A stretch of 64,000 nt of DNA from Blasia pusilla (lineage: Eukaryota; Marchantiophyta; Marchantiopsida; Blasiales), in NCBI GenBank assembly GCA_050084515.1, contig CM114272.1, forward strand, positions 7,068,001-7,132,000. The letters run 5' to 3'. Below the pieces are notes generated by a model. It was not told the DNA's origin. It did no database searches and worked only from the letters and a program-made list of their open reading frames with translations. Positions 24,827-35,770 of the stretch are shown here, piece by piece. Within the stretch, counting starts at the first letter, position 1. Each line of letters begins with the position of its first letter. A program made the position numbers and the translations under genes.

Positions 24827-25339
24827 ATGAAATTGTCAAGTGTTGCAAGAGTGGCTGCAGCAAGATCTGCTAGCATTCCTTTAGCGCAGCTATTGAGGGT
24901 GATGTCAACACAAGCAGTCACAGACAAATTAAGGGGAGGGACTAAATTGAGTCAAAATGGTTGTTTCAGTGCTGCTGATATTGCACGCTACACCCAACTC
25001 ACTGGTGATGGCAATCCAATCCATTCCAATGCTTCAGCTGCCCAAGAGGCAGGCTTCAATGGGTGTGTGGTACCTGGCATGCTGTGTGGGAGTCTGTTTC
25101 CTGCTATAATTGGCTCTCGTTTTGCAGGAGCAGTGTATGTCTCTCAGACACTTAAGTTCAAGGCACCCCTGCTGGTTGGTGAGTCCTTTATCGCTGAAGT
25201 GGAAGTGACTGCAGTTCAAAACCTGAAGCGATATTGTAAAGTAACTTTCAGCACTCGCTGTTTCAAAAAAGAAATTGAGCATGCACTTGTAGATGGGCAG
25301 GCTGTTGCCCTAGTTCCATCCTCGCTCGTTTCTGATTGA
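24827..25339 (+). CDS. Mitochondrial 3-hydroxyacyl-ACP dehydratase, HTD2/mtHD type (MaoC-like hot-dog)
   Basis: This intron-free ORF encodes 170 residues. The first 30 or so residues (MKLSSVARVAAARSASIPLA...) are rich in Arg, Ser and Ala without acidic residues, as in a mitochondrial presequence. The body is a single MaoC-type hot-dog domain. YTQLTGDGNPIHSN at about residues 55-68 is the hydratase-2 motif, with the catalytic Asp61 and His66. GFNGCVVPGMLCGSLFPAI (about 75-93) is the next conserved block, and LKFKAPLLVGE begins the second strand set. In mitochondrial fatty-acid synthesis (the pathway that feeds lipoate formation) this enzyme dehydrates 3-hydroxyacyl-ACP to the trans-2-enoyl form. 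The length matches the short plant enzyme (Arabidopsis At5g60335 type). The ATG has a purine at -3. It lies 42 bases after the stop of another ORF, so translation probably depends on reinitiation or an alternative transcript start. Confidence 0.9.
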   Translation: MKLSSVARVAAARSASIPLAQLLRVMSTQAVTDKLRGGTKLSQNGCFSAADIARYTQLTGDGNPIHSNASAAQEAGFNGCVVPGMLCGSLFPAIIGSRFAGAVYVSQTLKFKAPLLVGESFIAEVEVTAVQNLKRYCKVTFSTRCFKKEIEHALVDGQAVALVPSSLVSD

Positions 25340-26729
25340 GCCCGTCACAAAGGTCTTGGTCTTCTTTTAGAAACCCTACCCTGTAAATGTCAAGTGATAT
25401 TGTAAGTTTGTAAATGAGCAGTTAATATGTTTTGCCCAATGAAGAAGTGAATCATCATACTGTAGAGAAACTTTGTATCCATCAATATGAGATAAGCTTG
25501 AAACTGCGCAATGTATTTTACAATTTTGTACTACCAGGAAGTCCTTCGATATGGTATCAGACTCAATCCGCTAATCATTGTATAGCGTGGGTCTAGTGTT
25601 CTCTTGAATATGCCGAAATTCACTAGCTAGACTCAGGAATCAGTGGTGCATATTTGAGAGACGAATGAATATATGTTGGGATAGTTTGCTGGGAAAGACT
25701 CTGGCCACCAGGAAAGTCTGATTTATCCTGTTGTCCACACCCAAGAGTGCATGTCGAAGTTGGGCCCTCAAGAATCTCCTTTATTTTTCCCACAAGCCGA
25801 CTGCTCTCCCTTTCTTGGTCATCTCAAGTTCTAAGGAGATCATTGTTTCCCAGATGAACAGGTAAGCCTAACCTTGCAAAAGCATTTTTATCTGTCAAGC
25901 ACTCTAGGCAATTGCATGAGTTCCAACTGATCGGACTCTCTACTAATGTAAATTCTGTATCAATCTTTACTACCCTTGCAGTTGGAGATGCGTAGAAAGA
26001 GGAAGAAATCATGCAATTGTAGGCAGAATTTGGTTATTTAGTTTATAATGTCCCACTCCGTCGGCTGACAACTCTCTGCAAACTTAGCTAGTCCATGCCA
26101 AAATTCAAAGTATGTATTCAGAATCCATCTTCAGCAATTCACGTGCTCACGCATAGCACCAGGTAAATCTCAACCAACAAACTTAGCAACTCATGGTAAC
26201 GCCCACCTTTCCAACTACCTCCGTAGACAAAACTTCAAAGGAACATGTATGATTTCCAGTTCCGCATGTCCCCTTGTTCCCCTTCTGGCAAATAAACGGA
26301 AAATGTCAAAACTTTCTCTATTTGGAACAGAGTAAGTTTCCATGAACCTTATCCTCAATTAAATTGAGTGAGAATTACCATTTCAATTCAATTTTGAAAG
26401 GGTAGTATCACTGGAAGACAGCTTGTGAAGGAGTCAGATGAGCTACGTGTACTACAACCTCATCTGTGATACAATGATGAAAGGATGTTTCTTGAATGGT
26501 TTTGCTCATAGTAGCTCTTATGAAGCGGAAACTGGGGTAGCTCTTATGAAGCCCTTGATAAGCCCCTGCTCTAATCCTGTTGAGAGCTCCTGAAGACAGC
26601 AAAATTTATTCTCAACTTTGTACAACCAATTTCCCTGGAAGAATGTCACTCCGTAGACATCACTGCAGCTCCAAGCCGCAAAATTTCCCATTCCCATGTA
26701 GGTTGGACAGTAAGATCCAGAGCTTCCAC
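25340..26729. other. Convergent 3' region between the dehydratase and OEP16-like genes
   Basis: The two genes face each other here. The first few hundred bases should be 3' untranslated region of the dehydratase transcript, and the last few hundred that of the OEP16-like gene. I see no canonical AATAAA in the expected place for either, and no further reading frame with family motifs. Confidence 0.5.
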
Positions 26730-29338
26730 TCAGATTCCAGTTGGAGGGTATTGAGTTGGTCGGACATAATCACCCGCAGTGGCAATGGCAGACACCAATG
26801 CCCCTGTTTGGAGCATTCTCAAAGCACTTCCTGATCTTGCAGCTGCGAGTGCCCCTGTCATTGCACCTGCTACTGCTGCATTCATCTGTTCGAACAGACA
26901 GCTGTGAGAAACGTGGACACAGCACTGGAAGTTTGCAAGTTTGAGCACTTGATCCTATAGTTAGCAATCTTTCACTGCAACCTTTGTATCATTGGTCTGA
27001 GCCATTTGTCACAAAGAAGGAATCTTTTGTGTACTAAGGGTACATAATTTTGCACAGGTGAAGAGTAGATATTTCACTTACCCAATCACTTTTTCTCCTG
27101 ACAGTTTCCACTCCACAGTTTAAACCCAAATACATTCCCGCGAAGAAGCCTGCAGAAAAACACATCGAGTTGTGTTTCTGATCAATTGGGAGAACCCAGC
27201 CCTCCATATCCATATGGAGAACAACAATTGACCTTTTGACCCTTGTGGCTCTAACTAACGGAGATTCAAAAACACAGAAGTGGATGTGCACAGTTGAAGG
27301 ACCGGACCAGTTAAGAAAATTATCAACCATCAATTTTCTAAACAAAAAGAGGGAAGACTTTGGACAGGATCCATAGCAGATGGTCACAGGTACAGAATCC
27401 CAAGTTTACTCACCCCATCCCAGGCCATTCCTCGCAATAGACTTTGCCTGTAGTCAAATGAACCAGTACCTATCAACAAAAAGTGCTAGCTAGTGGGAGT
27501 TGAAGATGCCATTCTGACAGGCACGCAAACTTTAAGACTTGGTTCAAGCAGCAAAGATAAATCTTACATTCCACAGTATGGCAAAGTAGCATATACAACA
27601 CTCATGTAAGCACCGCAATTTAGCACATCTCCAAAGCTCACTCACACAAAACTTCTGCTGAACATTTGAAGCCCACGTAGAGTAAATCTAAGATCTAAAA
27701 GAACACGGTGATAGGTACCACTTGTACCTGTTACGACCCTATGAAAACTGTCAGCTTACCATAATGTAGGGTAGATGAGTCCCAAACGCTTAAGAAGTAT
27801 ATTCATGTTTAGCCTTGCAAAAGCTTCGCTAGCTTACCACATATAAACCCCGAGCTGTCCCTTTGTGACCTGAACCAGCAATTAGTGAGGATTATAAGTA
27901 CGGCAGTAACTCTTGCTAGCCAACACCAAAGTAAGGGATGATACCAGCAGAAACTTCTTCAGTACACATGAGAACAACAGGCCCTACATAAGGGAAAAGG
28001 GTACCTGTTTAGACTCTTTCAAGGTAGAGGATCCTTATTTCCAATAGTAAAACAGTGCAGCATAAACACCCGGACGCAATTGCATTTATGCATTACAGGT
28101 AAATAGACTCTACACGCACCCTCTTTAGTCGCATCGTAAGAGCCCATAAAAACTCCCCAAGCGATTCCTGCCTGCACAATAAGCATCGCTTGCAAAGATG
28201 AGACAAGTTTTTTCGTTAGTCTCTGCATGAATTGTCCTACACCATGCAACTTCAGGGTAGATCTGCACTTTCTTTTGAACCTAGCTTCATTTTGATGGAA
28301 TGCCTCCATCATGAAGGAGCAATCCTCCAGATTAGGTTTCTGATCTGTTGTGCTCTACCCTGTAGATGAATTTCTCCACTAAAGTTCCGCTTGAAACAAA
28401 TTGCCATCTGAGAAGCGGAGTGGATTCTTTGCTCAGACCTTCAAGAATACCAAAAAAGAAAAAAGAAAAAAAAACCCTGGCCATGAATCAACAAATTAAA
28501 AAATTTAGTATTTTGAGGACGTCAGTTCCCTGGGACTGTCCAAAGCAGCTGCCCAGTAGAGCAGCGAAAGCTCATGATTAGAGCAACGCGTGCAGACCCC
28601 GTTCAGTGCATTGAATAACACGCAACTTGGAGGCCTTTTCAATTCTTCCTTAATATACTTTTTCAAAAAATTCTTTGGTTCATTTTGGAAGAGCAGGGGG
28701 ATAGATCGTGCTGGTTGCAACTGCATCTGCTTCCTCGCAGATGTTCAATGTTTCACACACTCCCAAAATACCACATCCAGTCAAATGATTCATCTTCAAA
28801 TATTAGACCCTCAACGCAACAAGGTACCAATAGCTCAATTTGGCTCAACTCCATGCATTTAACATTTCCACCTTATAGCGCAACCATTCCATCTGGGATT
28901 CAGAAAAGCGGATGCACAGAATATTTCTAACAAAAAGAAGAAAGCGAGTGCAGGCGGATTCCCCGCAGAAAGTTGGTACATTCCAACCCTAAAGACCAAA
29001 ATTTCAGCGAACTCGTCCACTACACACACGAAAGTGAGCGGTTCACAGCAAGTGATTCGCTCCAAACCAGAACTAAACAGGAAGTCCGTCCACCAAGGGG
29101 GGATAAAATTTAACAAATACGAAAATGACCCGCTCTACCTTCGAATCTCACGGTCCTAACTACTGCAGAGGTCACCAAAATCACCCCAACCGAATTCCAC
29201 AAGAAGAATTCGAGACAAGACATCAAAAGAGCATAGATTTCGCAGTGGGAAGCCTCTTACTGTTCCTATCCTGACGAATCCATCGACTGCGCGTGACATG
29301 CAGGGCGGGCCAGTTTCGTACAAATCGCGCAGATCCAT
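26730..29338 (-). CDS. OEP16-4: OEP16-4-like channel protein, Tim17/Tim22/Tim23 (PRAT) family, six exons
   Basis: The minus-strand CDS joins 29338-29261, 28171-28120, 27869-27838, 27447-27414, 27149-27082 and 26885-26730, giving 139 residues. Every junction has GT donors and AG acceptors, and the frame stays open throughout. The exons were found by matching the PRAT fold. Exon 1 ends in a VDGFVRIGT block. Exon 2 is AGIAWGVFMGSYDATKEG, with the Gly-rich first membrane segment. Exons 3-4 give ARGLYVAKSIARNG. Exon 5 is FFAGMYLGLNCGVETVRRK plus SDW. Exon 6 is MNAAVAGAMTGALAAARSG with the last segments. The G-x-[FY]-x-G-x-Y/x-G-[IV]-x-x-x-[RK]-x-[KR]-x-D-x-N pattern is typical of PRAT proteins. 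The size and exon phases fit plant OEP16-4, a small outer-envelope amino-acid-channel relative of about 136 residues. Four Gly/Ala-rich membrane segments are expected. A Tim22-like inner-membrane role cannot be excluded. Confidence 0.88.
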
Positions 29339-29640
29339 TCCAATTCGTCTCCTCCCTCTCTCCCGCTCCTCTCGCCTCTTCCCTCTCTCTTCTCTTCTCT
29401 CGCATTCCCTCCGTCCGCATCGCCCTCCACAGAGCCTGCAATGGTGACGTGGCGGGGTGGGTAGTACGTGGCTTTCTAGGTCCACGGAATAGTCGGCTGG
29501 CCTGGCATGGCTCTACGACGTGGCTCGCCAAGAGGGGCATCTTTTGATGATGCTTCGTCTGCTGAGTGGGGAGACAATTGTGGGGGACGCGGGAAAGACG
29601 ACAACTTTCCATCCTTGCTTACGTGGAAAAGTTCATTCGC
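29339..29640 (-). promoter_or_regulatory. Promoter/leader of the OEP16-like gene with an ACGT-core cluster
   Basis: Just upstream of the ATG (on the minus strand) lies a GA-rich leader, seen on the + strand as CTC/TCTC at 29345-29410. Beyond it four ACGT-core motifs occur within about 180 bases: TGACGTGG at 29445, TACGTGG at 29465, GACGTGG at 29517 and TACGTGGA at 29620. ACGT cores with flanking GG/TG are known bZIP binding sites in plants, so stress or light control is plausible but not shown. Confidence 0.45.
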
Positions 29641-29649
29641 TTGATTTGT

Positions 29650-32580
29650 TTTTGATTATTGGGGAATATTCTCATTTGTCTAGTACGAACACATTTGGCG
29701 TGAGTACCATTATGAACGTTCCATCCAAACGAAACAAACATCCGTTTATATGCTTATTTTTGGGAGTGACGTGATAACAAAGACAGTAGAATAAAAATTT
29801 TAAGTAATTCTCTGCGTTTTGCAGAGGTTTCTTTGCTCATAATCAAATGAATCTAAAAATTTAAGAAGTAGCCCTCTTTCATAGTGTGGTTTTGAGTTTT
29901 TAAAATTAACTAATAGCTTTTTAGAAGTTCTGTCACTACATTACCTTAGTTGGAATTATTTTCCTCTTATGATGTAAGGTAAAGAAAGTGTGTACCTATA
30001 GGGAGAGTGGTGAACTGAAAAATAGATTGTAGGAAGAATGTGGAGTAGGGAAGTGGAAAACAATTGCTCGCCCTTGCATGGCATGCCAACTACTTTTATG
30101 CATTATAATAATTTCTCTAGTAGAAATGTTCGTATATGTTTGCAAGGAAATCTGTCGAAGATAAGATCCATAGGTGGATGGTCTTATCCACATTATTAGA
30201 CATTCTACTCAAAGCCTCTTAGGAAGTTAGGATCAAGTGGCATGTTGACTACTACCCTAAATTTGTCAACTTGAAATGCCATTAACCATGAAACGTCATA
30301 ACCTTCCGTTTTCAAAACATTCAGGCAATGATTTTTAGCTTATGATGGTTGGATTTTGAAGAAGTCTATTAAGCTCTCTAATTGAGAAATTCCTTGTCAT
30401 TTTGTTGACTCATGTTTAAAATTGTTATTTTAAACGTGAGAAAAGATTACACACTTTGTCCGTGTCCAACCTTAATGTAACACCAACTATTTTTCAATCA
30501 CCTATGGACCAGGTTCTTGTGTGAAGTATGAACTTCTTGTTGCCTCATAACCATAAATCCTAGTTGGATTTCACTAAAATGAAAGAGAGCAACACTTTCC
30601 AATTGGCTCGAGCATTATTATATATTGAAGTCATAAGCGAGGCTTAGTCTTAGACATTCAAGCATAGATTATAGCTTAGTCTCAACATGGATTTCCTCAA
30701 TATCATTCCAATTACAATTTCCCATAGACTCTACAAAATCCTTTCAAAACTCACTTTTCAAAATCATGTGAAGCATATTCCATCTAATTCATTAATTTAT
30801 TTAGACCGTTATGTGGGAAAATTCTTCTAGAATTTACTTTATAAAATCACATGTTGAGGTTTTTCTAGCCAAATACAGCTAGTTGGAGTTCAATCGAGCA
30901 ACAAAAAGTCGAGGCTTAGTCTTGCGCGACATAAAGGAAAATTTTGATTCTCTTAAATCCACTTGAAATTTGGTATTAATTTTGAGCTAATAGCTTAATG
31001 TTGTGTACTTACTCCCTTAGATATTGATCTTGTGTTTTGTGGAAGGTTACATTTAGAAAATCACACTCTCCTTTTTTATTTGCACCCAAATGTACTCATA
31101 TTAGCCACAATTTAGTTTAATTATCCTTGCGTCTTCTGAGTCTTGGTCTCAGACCACACTTCAAGCTCACCAAATCTAGATGGGATCAGATACAAACTTA
31201 ATCACTCACTCCCCAACACAAGCAAGTCATTTAAGACTTGGGACATACTTTCTTAATAGTCTAGGGACCAATCATTGAATGGACCTTGAATGCTTTGAGG
31301 TCCCAGCCGCCCAATAAACCTCATATGAATCTCTAATTGGGACTCAAGATCTAAGGCAAGATCCAAGGTTGATGTCAGAAACTAGTCCACTTGGACTTGG
31401 CTTGGTGTCAAAACCTGAAAACCAACCTCTCAATCCATCATATGCTCTTGGTTCATTCTCATGGTTCCCACGGTGGGATTCATGTTCCAAAGATCCTTGG
31501 AGATCCTTCTCCTTACATATAGTTTTAAAGATCCCCACCCCTCCCTACATCTAGGAAAGTTCTTTTGGGCCGCTTCTTGGATTATGCATTTTTCCCTATT
31601 TTGAGTATATTCAAATTAACTTTTCACAAGATTTCTAACGTCATTATATTCATCCAAAATGCATCTTAGGTCTAGCCGTTATGACCTCAAACATGGAAAA
31701 CCCCCAAACGCTCAATCAAATTCCAAGCTAGGTTGTGGTCTCCTTGGTGCCCAACTCTTGTGGGACTTGAGAAGATTAGCTCAAGTCCTGCTTGATATCT
31801 AGTCTCACTTTGCTAGGTCAACCCCCTCCCCTCTTAAATTTTTTTTAAAAACTTAAAATTTTTCATATATTTTGTAGTATTAAGATATATTTCACATGTA
31901 TCTACATATATTTTAATATTTTTTGGGTCCCTCCTTTAAACCTTGTATAATTGTATTAACTTTTTGAGTGCTTGTTGATTACATCTTTTCCTTGACTTAT
32001 GAAGGTAATTTATTTCTTATCTTTCATATCATTATCAAGGCTTGTCTTTACATTGTAAAAAGACTTGGGAGTATTTATAAAAAAAAATCTTCAATCTATA
32101 TGATATAGTTTACATCATCTTACTAAAAAAAATTCAAAGTTCACATAATGCTTTAAATTTGAATAAGGTATAATGTATGAAAAATTGAGTGCTTTGAAAC
32201 CAATACTTCATTGTTGAAGAGACATCAATAAAAGTGGTAGTATTATCCACAAAGGAATTTTGGTTGCTCCGTGGTGATCTCCATATACATCTATAAATGA
32301 TAATAACTTCTAGGTTGATTGGTTTAATTAAAAAATTATCTCATTGCACCATAATATCATGCATCAAAATTATGCCTTCTCCATGAACTTATATGATGCA
32401 CATCTTTGGAAGATTCTCTTTCATATCCATAAAAGCATCTCCATCTTGCTACATGTACTAACGTTGGCCCTATATCTTGTAGGTTAGAGGCAAGAATGTT
32501 GCCTCTTTGGTCTACAAGTGGCCTTAGGAATTATTGGCACCATAATTTTTCCCTCATCCACTCGGTCAAATGGGTCCCTT
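29650..32580. other. AT-rich spacer, probably degraded transposon material
   Basis: No gene is recognised. Short reading frames without motifs occur throughout, and the stretch at 30.2-31.8 kb reads like heavily decayed retroelement or spacer DNA. I could not assign it to a family. Confidence 0.45.
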
Positions 32581-32584
32581 GTAG

Positions 32585-33354
32585 TACGCATACACATCGC
32601 TACACAACATACATCGCTCTCACCGAACACACACAAAAACATGCACGATCCCATGCTAACTCATGGCATCCAAACAACGAGACAAGAAGTACCAAAATAT
32701 CTCCAATAAAATAAGATCAAATCTCTCTCACAACACTATAGTTCTCACATGTATGCACTCTCACATGTGTCTCTCAATGTCAAACCAAACCCATTCTCCT
32801 AATGAGAGGCTTGGGTTACACAGACAAGGCAAGCAAGACCATAGTTCCGCCGCCTCATGCCAAGAGGTTCAACAAAGAGAGAATGAGCTCTCAAGCTCTC
32901 TCTTCTTGAGGTATACCCCTCCCCTCTCCCAAGCTCTCTCCATGGTAACCTATGCTCCCAAGTCACCTCCTTGGCTCTTGACCTGATGTAGGAGGTCAAG
33001 GATCTCTTATCAAAAATAGATTGTCAATCATATACTCAAAATGATACTTACCTAAAATAGTAAGTTGCTCAATATGGCTCCAAATGAGCCGAAACGAAAG
33101 GGGCACATGCTCTCTCAGGTTTCTCGGGGCCTCAATAGGTCATCCTCAACCTATTGAGCCTGTCCTCCACTACTCACGAAGGCGCTCTACTAGATCTCAC
33201 CGATCTATCCTAAAAGACGTGACAACTGTCGTGCGCATACACATCGCTACACAACATACATCGCTATCACCAAACACACACACAAACACGCACGATCCCA
33301 TGCTTACTCATGGCATCCAAACAACGAGACAAGAAGTACCAAAATATCTCCAAT
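32585..33354 (-). repeat. 3' LTR of element A with duplicated ends
   Basis: A 123-base sequence occurs twice, at 32585-32707 and 33232-33354, with only about six differences. The right copy adjoins the PPT-like tract of the element. The middle part (about 32980-33226) is related, at lower identity, to 59815-60053. Either the LTR is 770 bases with duplicated ends, or the 123-base units are themselves short LTR copies. Confidence 0.6.
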
Positions 33355-33529
33355 CGCCCCTCTAGTTGGTGGTTAGGTCCCTCTAACTCGAGATAGCCAT
33401 CTATCCCTACCTACCATGACATACATCTCTCGGACGCTAAGAGCAAGAAGGCCGGGTGCTCATGTGGCCCCATCGTTAGTCGCCTTCTTGTCATCCATGT
33501 CACAGACACAAGTCCGAATGTAGAAATAC

Positions 33530-33676
33530 CTACTCTATGTACATCTGTGATACATCCATCTTCCCTGATGAAACCCTAGTGAGAGATGGCGTCAAACATG
33601 CCATATGCCATCCTCTCGAACACCCATCACACACTAGCATAGTGGCTGCACAATGGGCAGAATCACACAATATACA
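33530..33676 (-). pseudogene. PHD finger at the integrase C-terminus of element A
   Basis: The minus-strand frame reads CILCDSAHCAATMLVCDGCS, then RGWHMACLTPSL. This gives the Cys4-His-Cys order of a PHD finger: C-x2-C, CDGC, then W-H-x2-C-L-TPxL. The final Cys pair (normally W-x-C-P-x-C) is not intact (KMDVSQ at that place), so the last zinc site is damaged. PHD fingers usually read histone H3 tails. In element B the same domain follows directly on the integrase tail, which shows it belongs to the polyprotein. Confidence 0.75.
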
Positions 33677-33833
33677 AAGAAGCTCAGGGAACTCATCGCT
33701 AAGCTCGAACAACATCTTTGATCAATGTTCGAAAGATGACATGGCGCACAGTTACGCACATGGTCCTTCCAAACCATACCATTGCGTTGTCGATAGTAAA
33801 ATCAGCCAGTGTGTAAAATCCTTCCTCGTTAAG

Positions 33834-34787
33834 TGTTAGATAGAGTTTTATTAGTATTAAGTAAATTAACTTAGGAAAAGGAAATCCCCATGTTTAAACC
33901 TCTTTATGGTGCCTCTTTTATGCATGCCCAACTTTATAAAAGAGGTAATAAATAAAAGATAACTTTATGAAAGTAAAGTAGTGAGGTTGGTGCTTTAATG
34001 AAAAGTAAAAGTAGGCTTGGTTGGTGGTTAGGTTAGTTGGGGTAATTTGGAAAATATCAAGTGGGTAAAAGAGGATATTTTGGAAGAGATAAGAAGAAAT
34101 CTACTTGTGTCAAAATGTGATTGGCTAAGCCTTGAGAGGAAGCCATGTGGCATAAGATAAGATTAGCTCTATTTCGTACTCTTGTGGGTCTCTTGTGAGT
34201 ATATAAAGAGGAGGGACCTTCAAGGGTTCACCACCTTCTATTCCACATCTTGAGAGTGGATTACCCCTCTTGGGAGAATAATTTCGCCAAAATCCATTCT
34301 TGAGGAGAGTAGAGAATGTCTGTCAATCATGGATAGGGGTGGAGCACAAGTTGTGTCTGACTTTCCTTTCCTTAATCCATACCATATCAAGATACTCTTT
34401 GTAGATAGGCACTGGTTCACTCGCTATTTAGTTTATCACTTTGGGGAGGCGTTCATGAACCAGATCATTCAATCTCCAACTCCGGTGATCCTTCCTATCA
34501 TCACATATGGAAGGACATGGGATTGTACTTTGTATGTCCTTATATAGCGATCCATGGACGTCAATAGGCATGCTCAAGTAGGGTTTAATACTAGTTGTGC
34601 TATCTTCCTCGTATACAAACGTAAAATAGTTTATAGGGATTTTATAGTTAGGAATTTCGGGGTCCGATGTTACAAAGAAGTGATCGCCTCGGCACTTCCA
34701 TTTGTGATACATGTCGTGAGAGAATAGAGAGTATACATAATAATTTTGTATTGAAAAAGGAGATCTTCTCAGATAATTCATCTTGCA
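33834..34787 (+). mobile_element. Solo-LTR-like insertion inside element A
   Basis: The sequence starts TGTTAGATAGAG and ends CATCTTGCA (TG...CA), and carries a good TATA box (TATATAAAG) at 34200-34208. It replaces most of the integrase core of element A: the integrase tail is on its left and the zinc-binding part on its right. No matching 5-base target duplication was seen (TTAAG on the left, TCGAC on the right), so the right boundary may be wrong or the insertion was accompanied by a deletion. Confidence 0.35.
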
Positions 34788-34849
34788 TCGACCGCGTCTG
34801 CCGCTGCTAGAAGGCCTGCCCTTACTCGAAGAAAGGCTCCTAAATTTGG

Positions 34850-35310
34850 AGCAAGCTGTACGTCCGCCGCACTCCAAAATGTCCCAACTCCTCGTGGGCA
34901 TGACGCAGCAAACATGCTCTCTGCGAAGGATGAGGCACTACACGCACTCTACCATCCTCCCACACTCGTAACTCATGTGTGCCCTTCTACCGGAACCATC
35001 TGGCTCGTCGTAGGATCTGATCCCGCTCTCTAGAACCCAGTGTGCTTGCGACGCTGCCAATATGCAGGTACTCCAAGACCACTCCATCGTTGTGAATGTC
35101 TCGGCCACGTGTCGTCTCTTTATTGGCCTCTGGATCTAAGGACTCTCCATCAGACCTCACCATCAAAGTCTTTGCAATTTGGCTCCCTATTGCCAACAAG
35201 CCCAAATAGGCTGACGCATGCCATCTTGGCACCAACTCCTCATCACTCTCACCATGCCAACGAGCTCTAGTCGCTTCTCGCTGACTCGGGCATGGGTTAC
35301 AGCTTAAACC
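34850..35310 (-). pseudogene. Integrase N-terminal (zinc-binding) part of element A
   Basis: The frame contains RVWEDGRVRVVPHPSQRA and then HAHEELGHFGVRRTYSLL, the His-His half of the HHCC zinc domain. The Cys pair and the catalytic core are missing because the element is interrupted just beyond. An in-frame stop lies at about 34987. Confidence 0.75.
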
Positions 35311-35319
35311 ATATGCATC

Positions 35320-35770
35320 CTAGTTGAGCATCCTAGATCTATGCACCACCTGGAAGTCATACTCCTGCAACAAAAGAGCCCACCTCGCAAGCTTCCCTCT
35401 AAGCTTGTCGGACTCCATCAACCACTTAAGTGGTTGATGATGAGTAATGATGGTAAAGGGATTTCCGAATAGATAACATCTGAAATGTGCGACAACCCAC
35501 ACTGCAACCAAGCACTCACCCTCATACGAGCTATACTTTGCCTCTGTAGCGTTGTTCGAGCGACTAGCATAAGCCACCACAAACTCTTTACCATCATCGT
35601 CATGCTGGGTGAGCACGGCTCCAAGCCCCAACATGCTCCAATCGGTATGCAACACGAAAGGACGACCCTTGATCGGTCTCCTCAATATGGATGCGGACAT
35701 CAATCTGTCCTTGAGCAACTTGAAATGCTCTCTCTTGCTCATCCCCCCCAGTGCCACTCCTGGTCCACCT
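35320..35770 (-). pseudogene. RNase H domain of element A
   Basis: The frame reads LHTDWSMLGLGAVLTQHDDD with the first catalytic Asp, then VVAYASRSNNATEAKYSSYE with the conserved Glu and the following ECLAVVW-type block, and ITHHQPLKWLM. In that last block the usual TDHxPL Asp is replaced by His. The domain order and spacing match gypsy elements. Confidence 0.85.

Noticed and set aside
25034-25282. Minus-strand frame opposite the dehydratase
   Set aside because: It is a shadow of the HTD2-type ORF.
28019-28312. Minus-strand frame of 97 codons as a separate gene
   Set aside because: Only its AGIAW...TKEG part is coding; it is exon 2 of the OEP16-like gene read into neighbouring introns.
34428-34901. 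157-codon minus-strand frame as a gene in the insert of element A
   Set aside because: It crosses the boundary between the LTR-like insert and the integrase zinc region, so it is a chance fusion.
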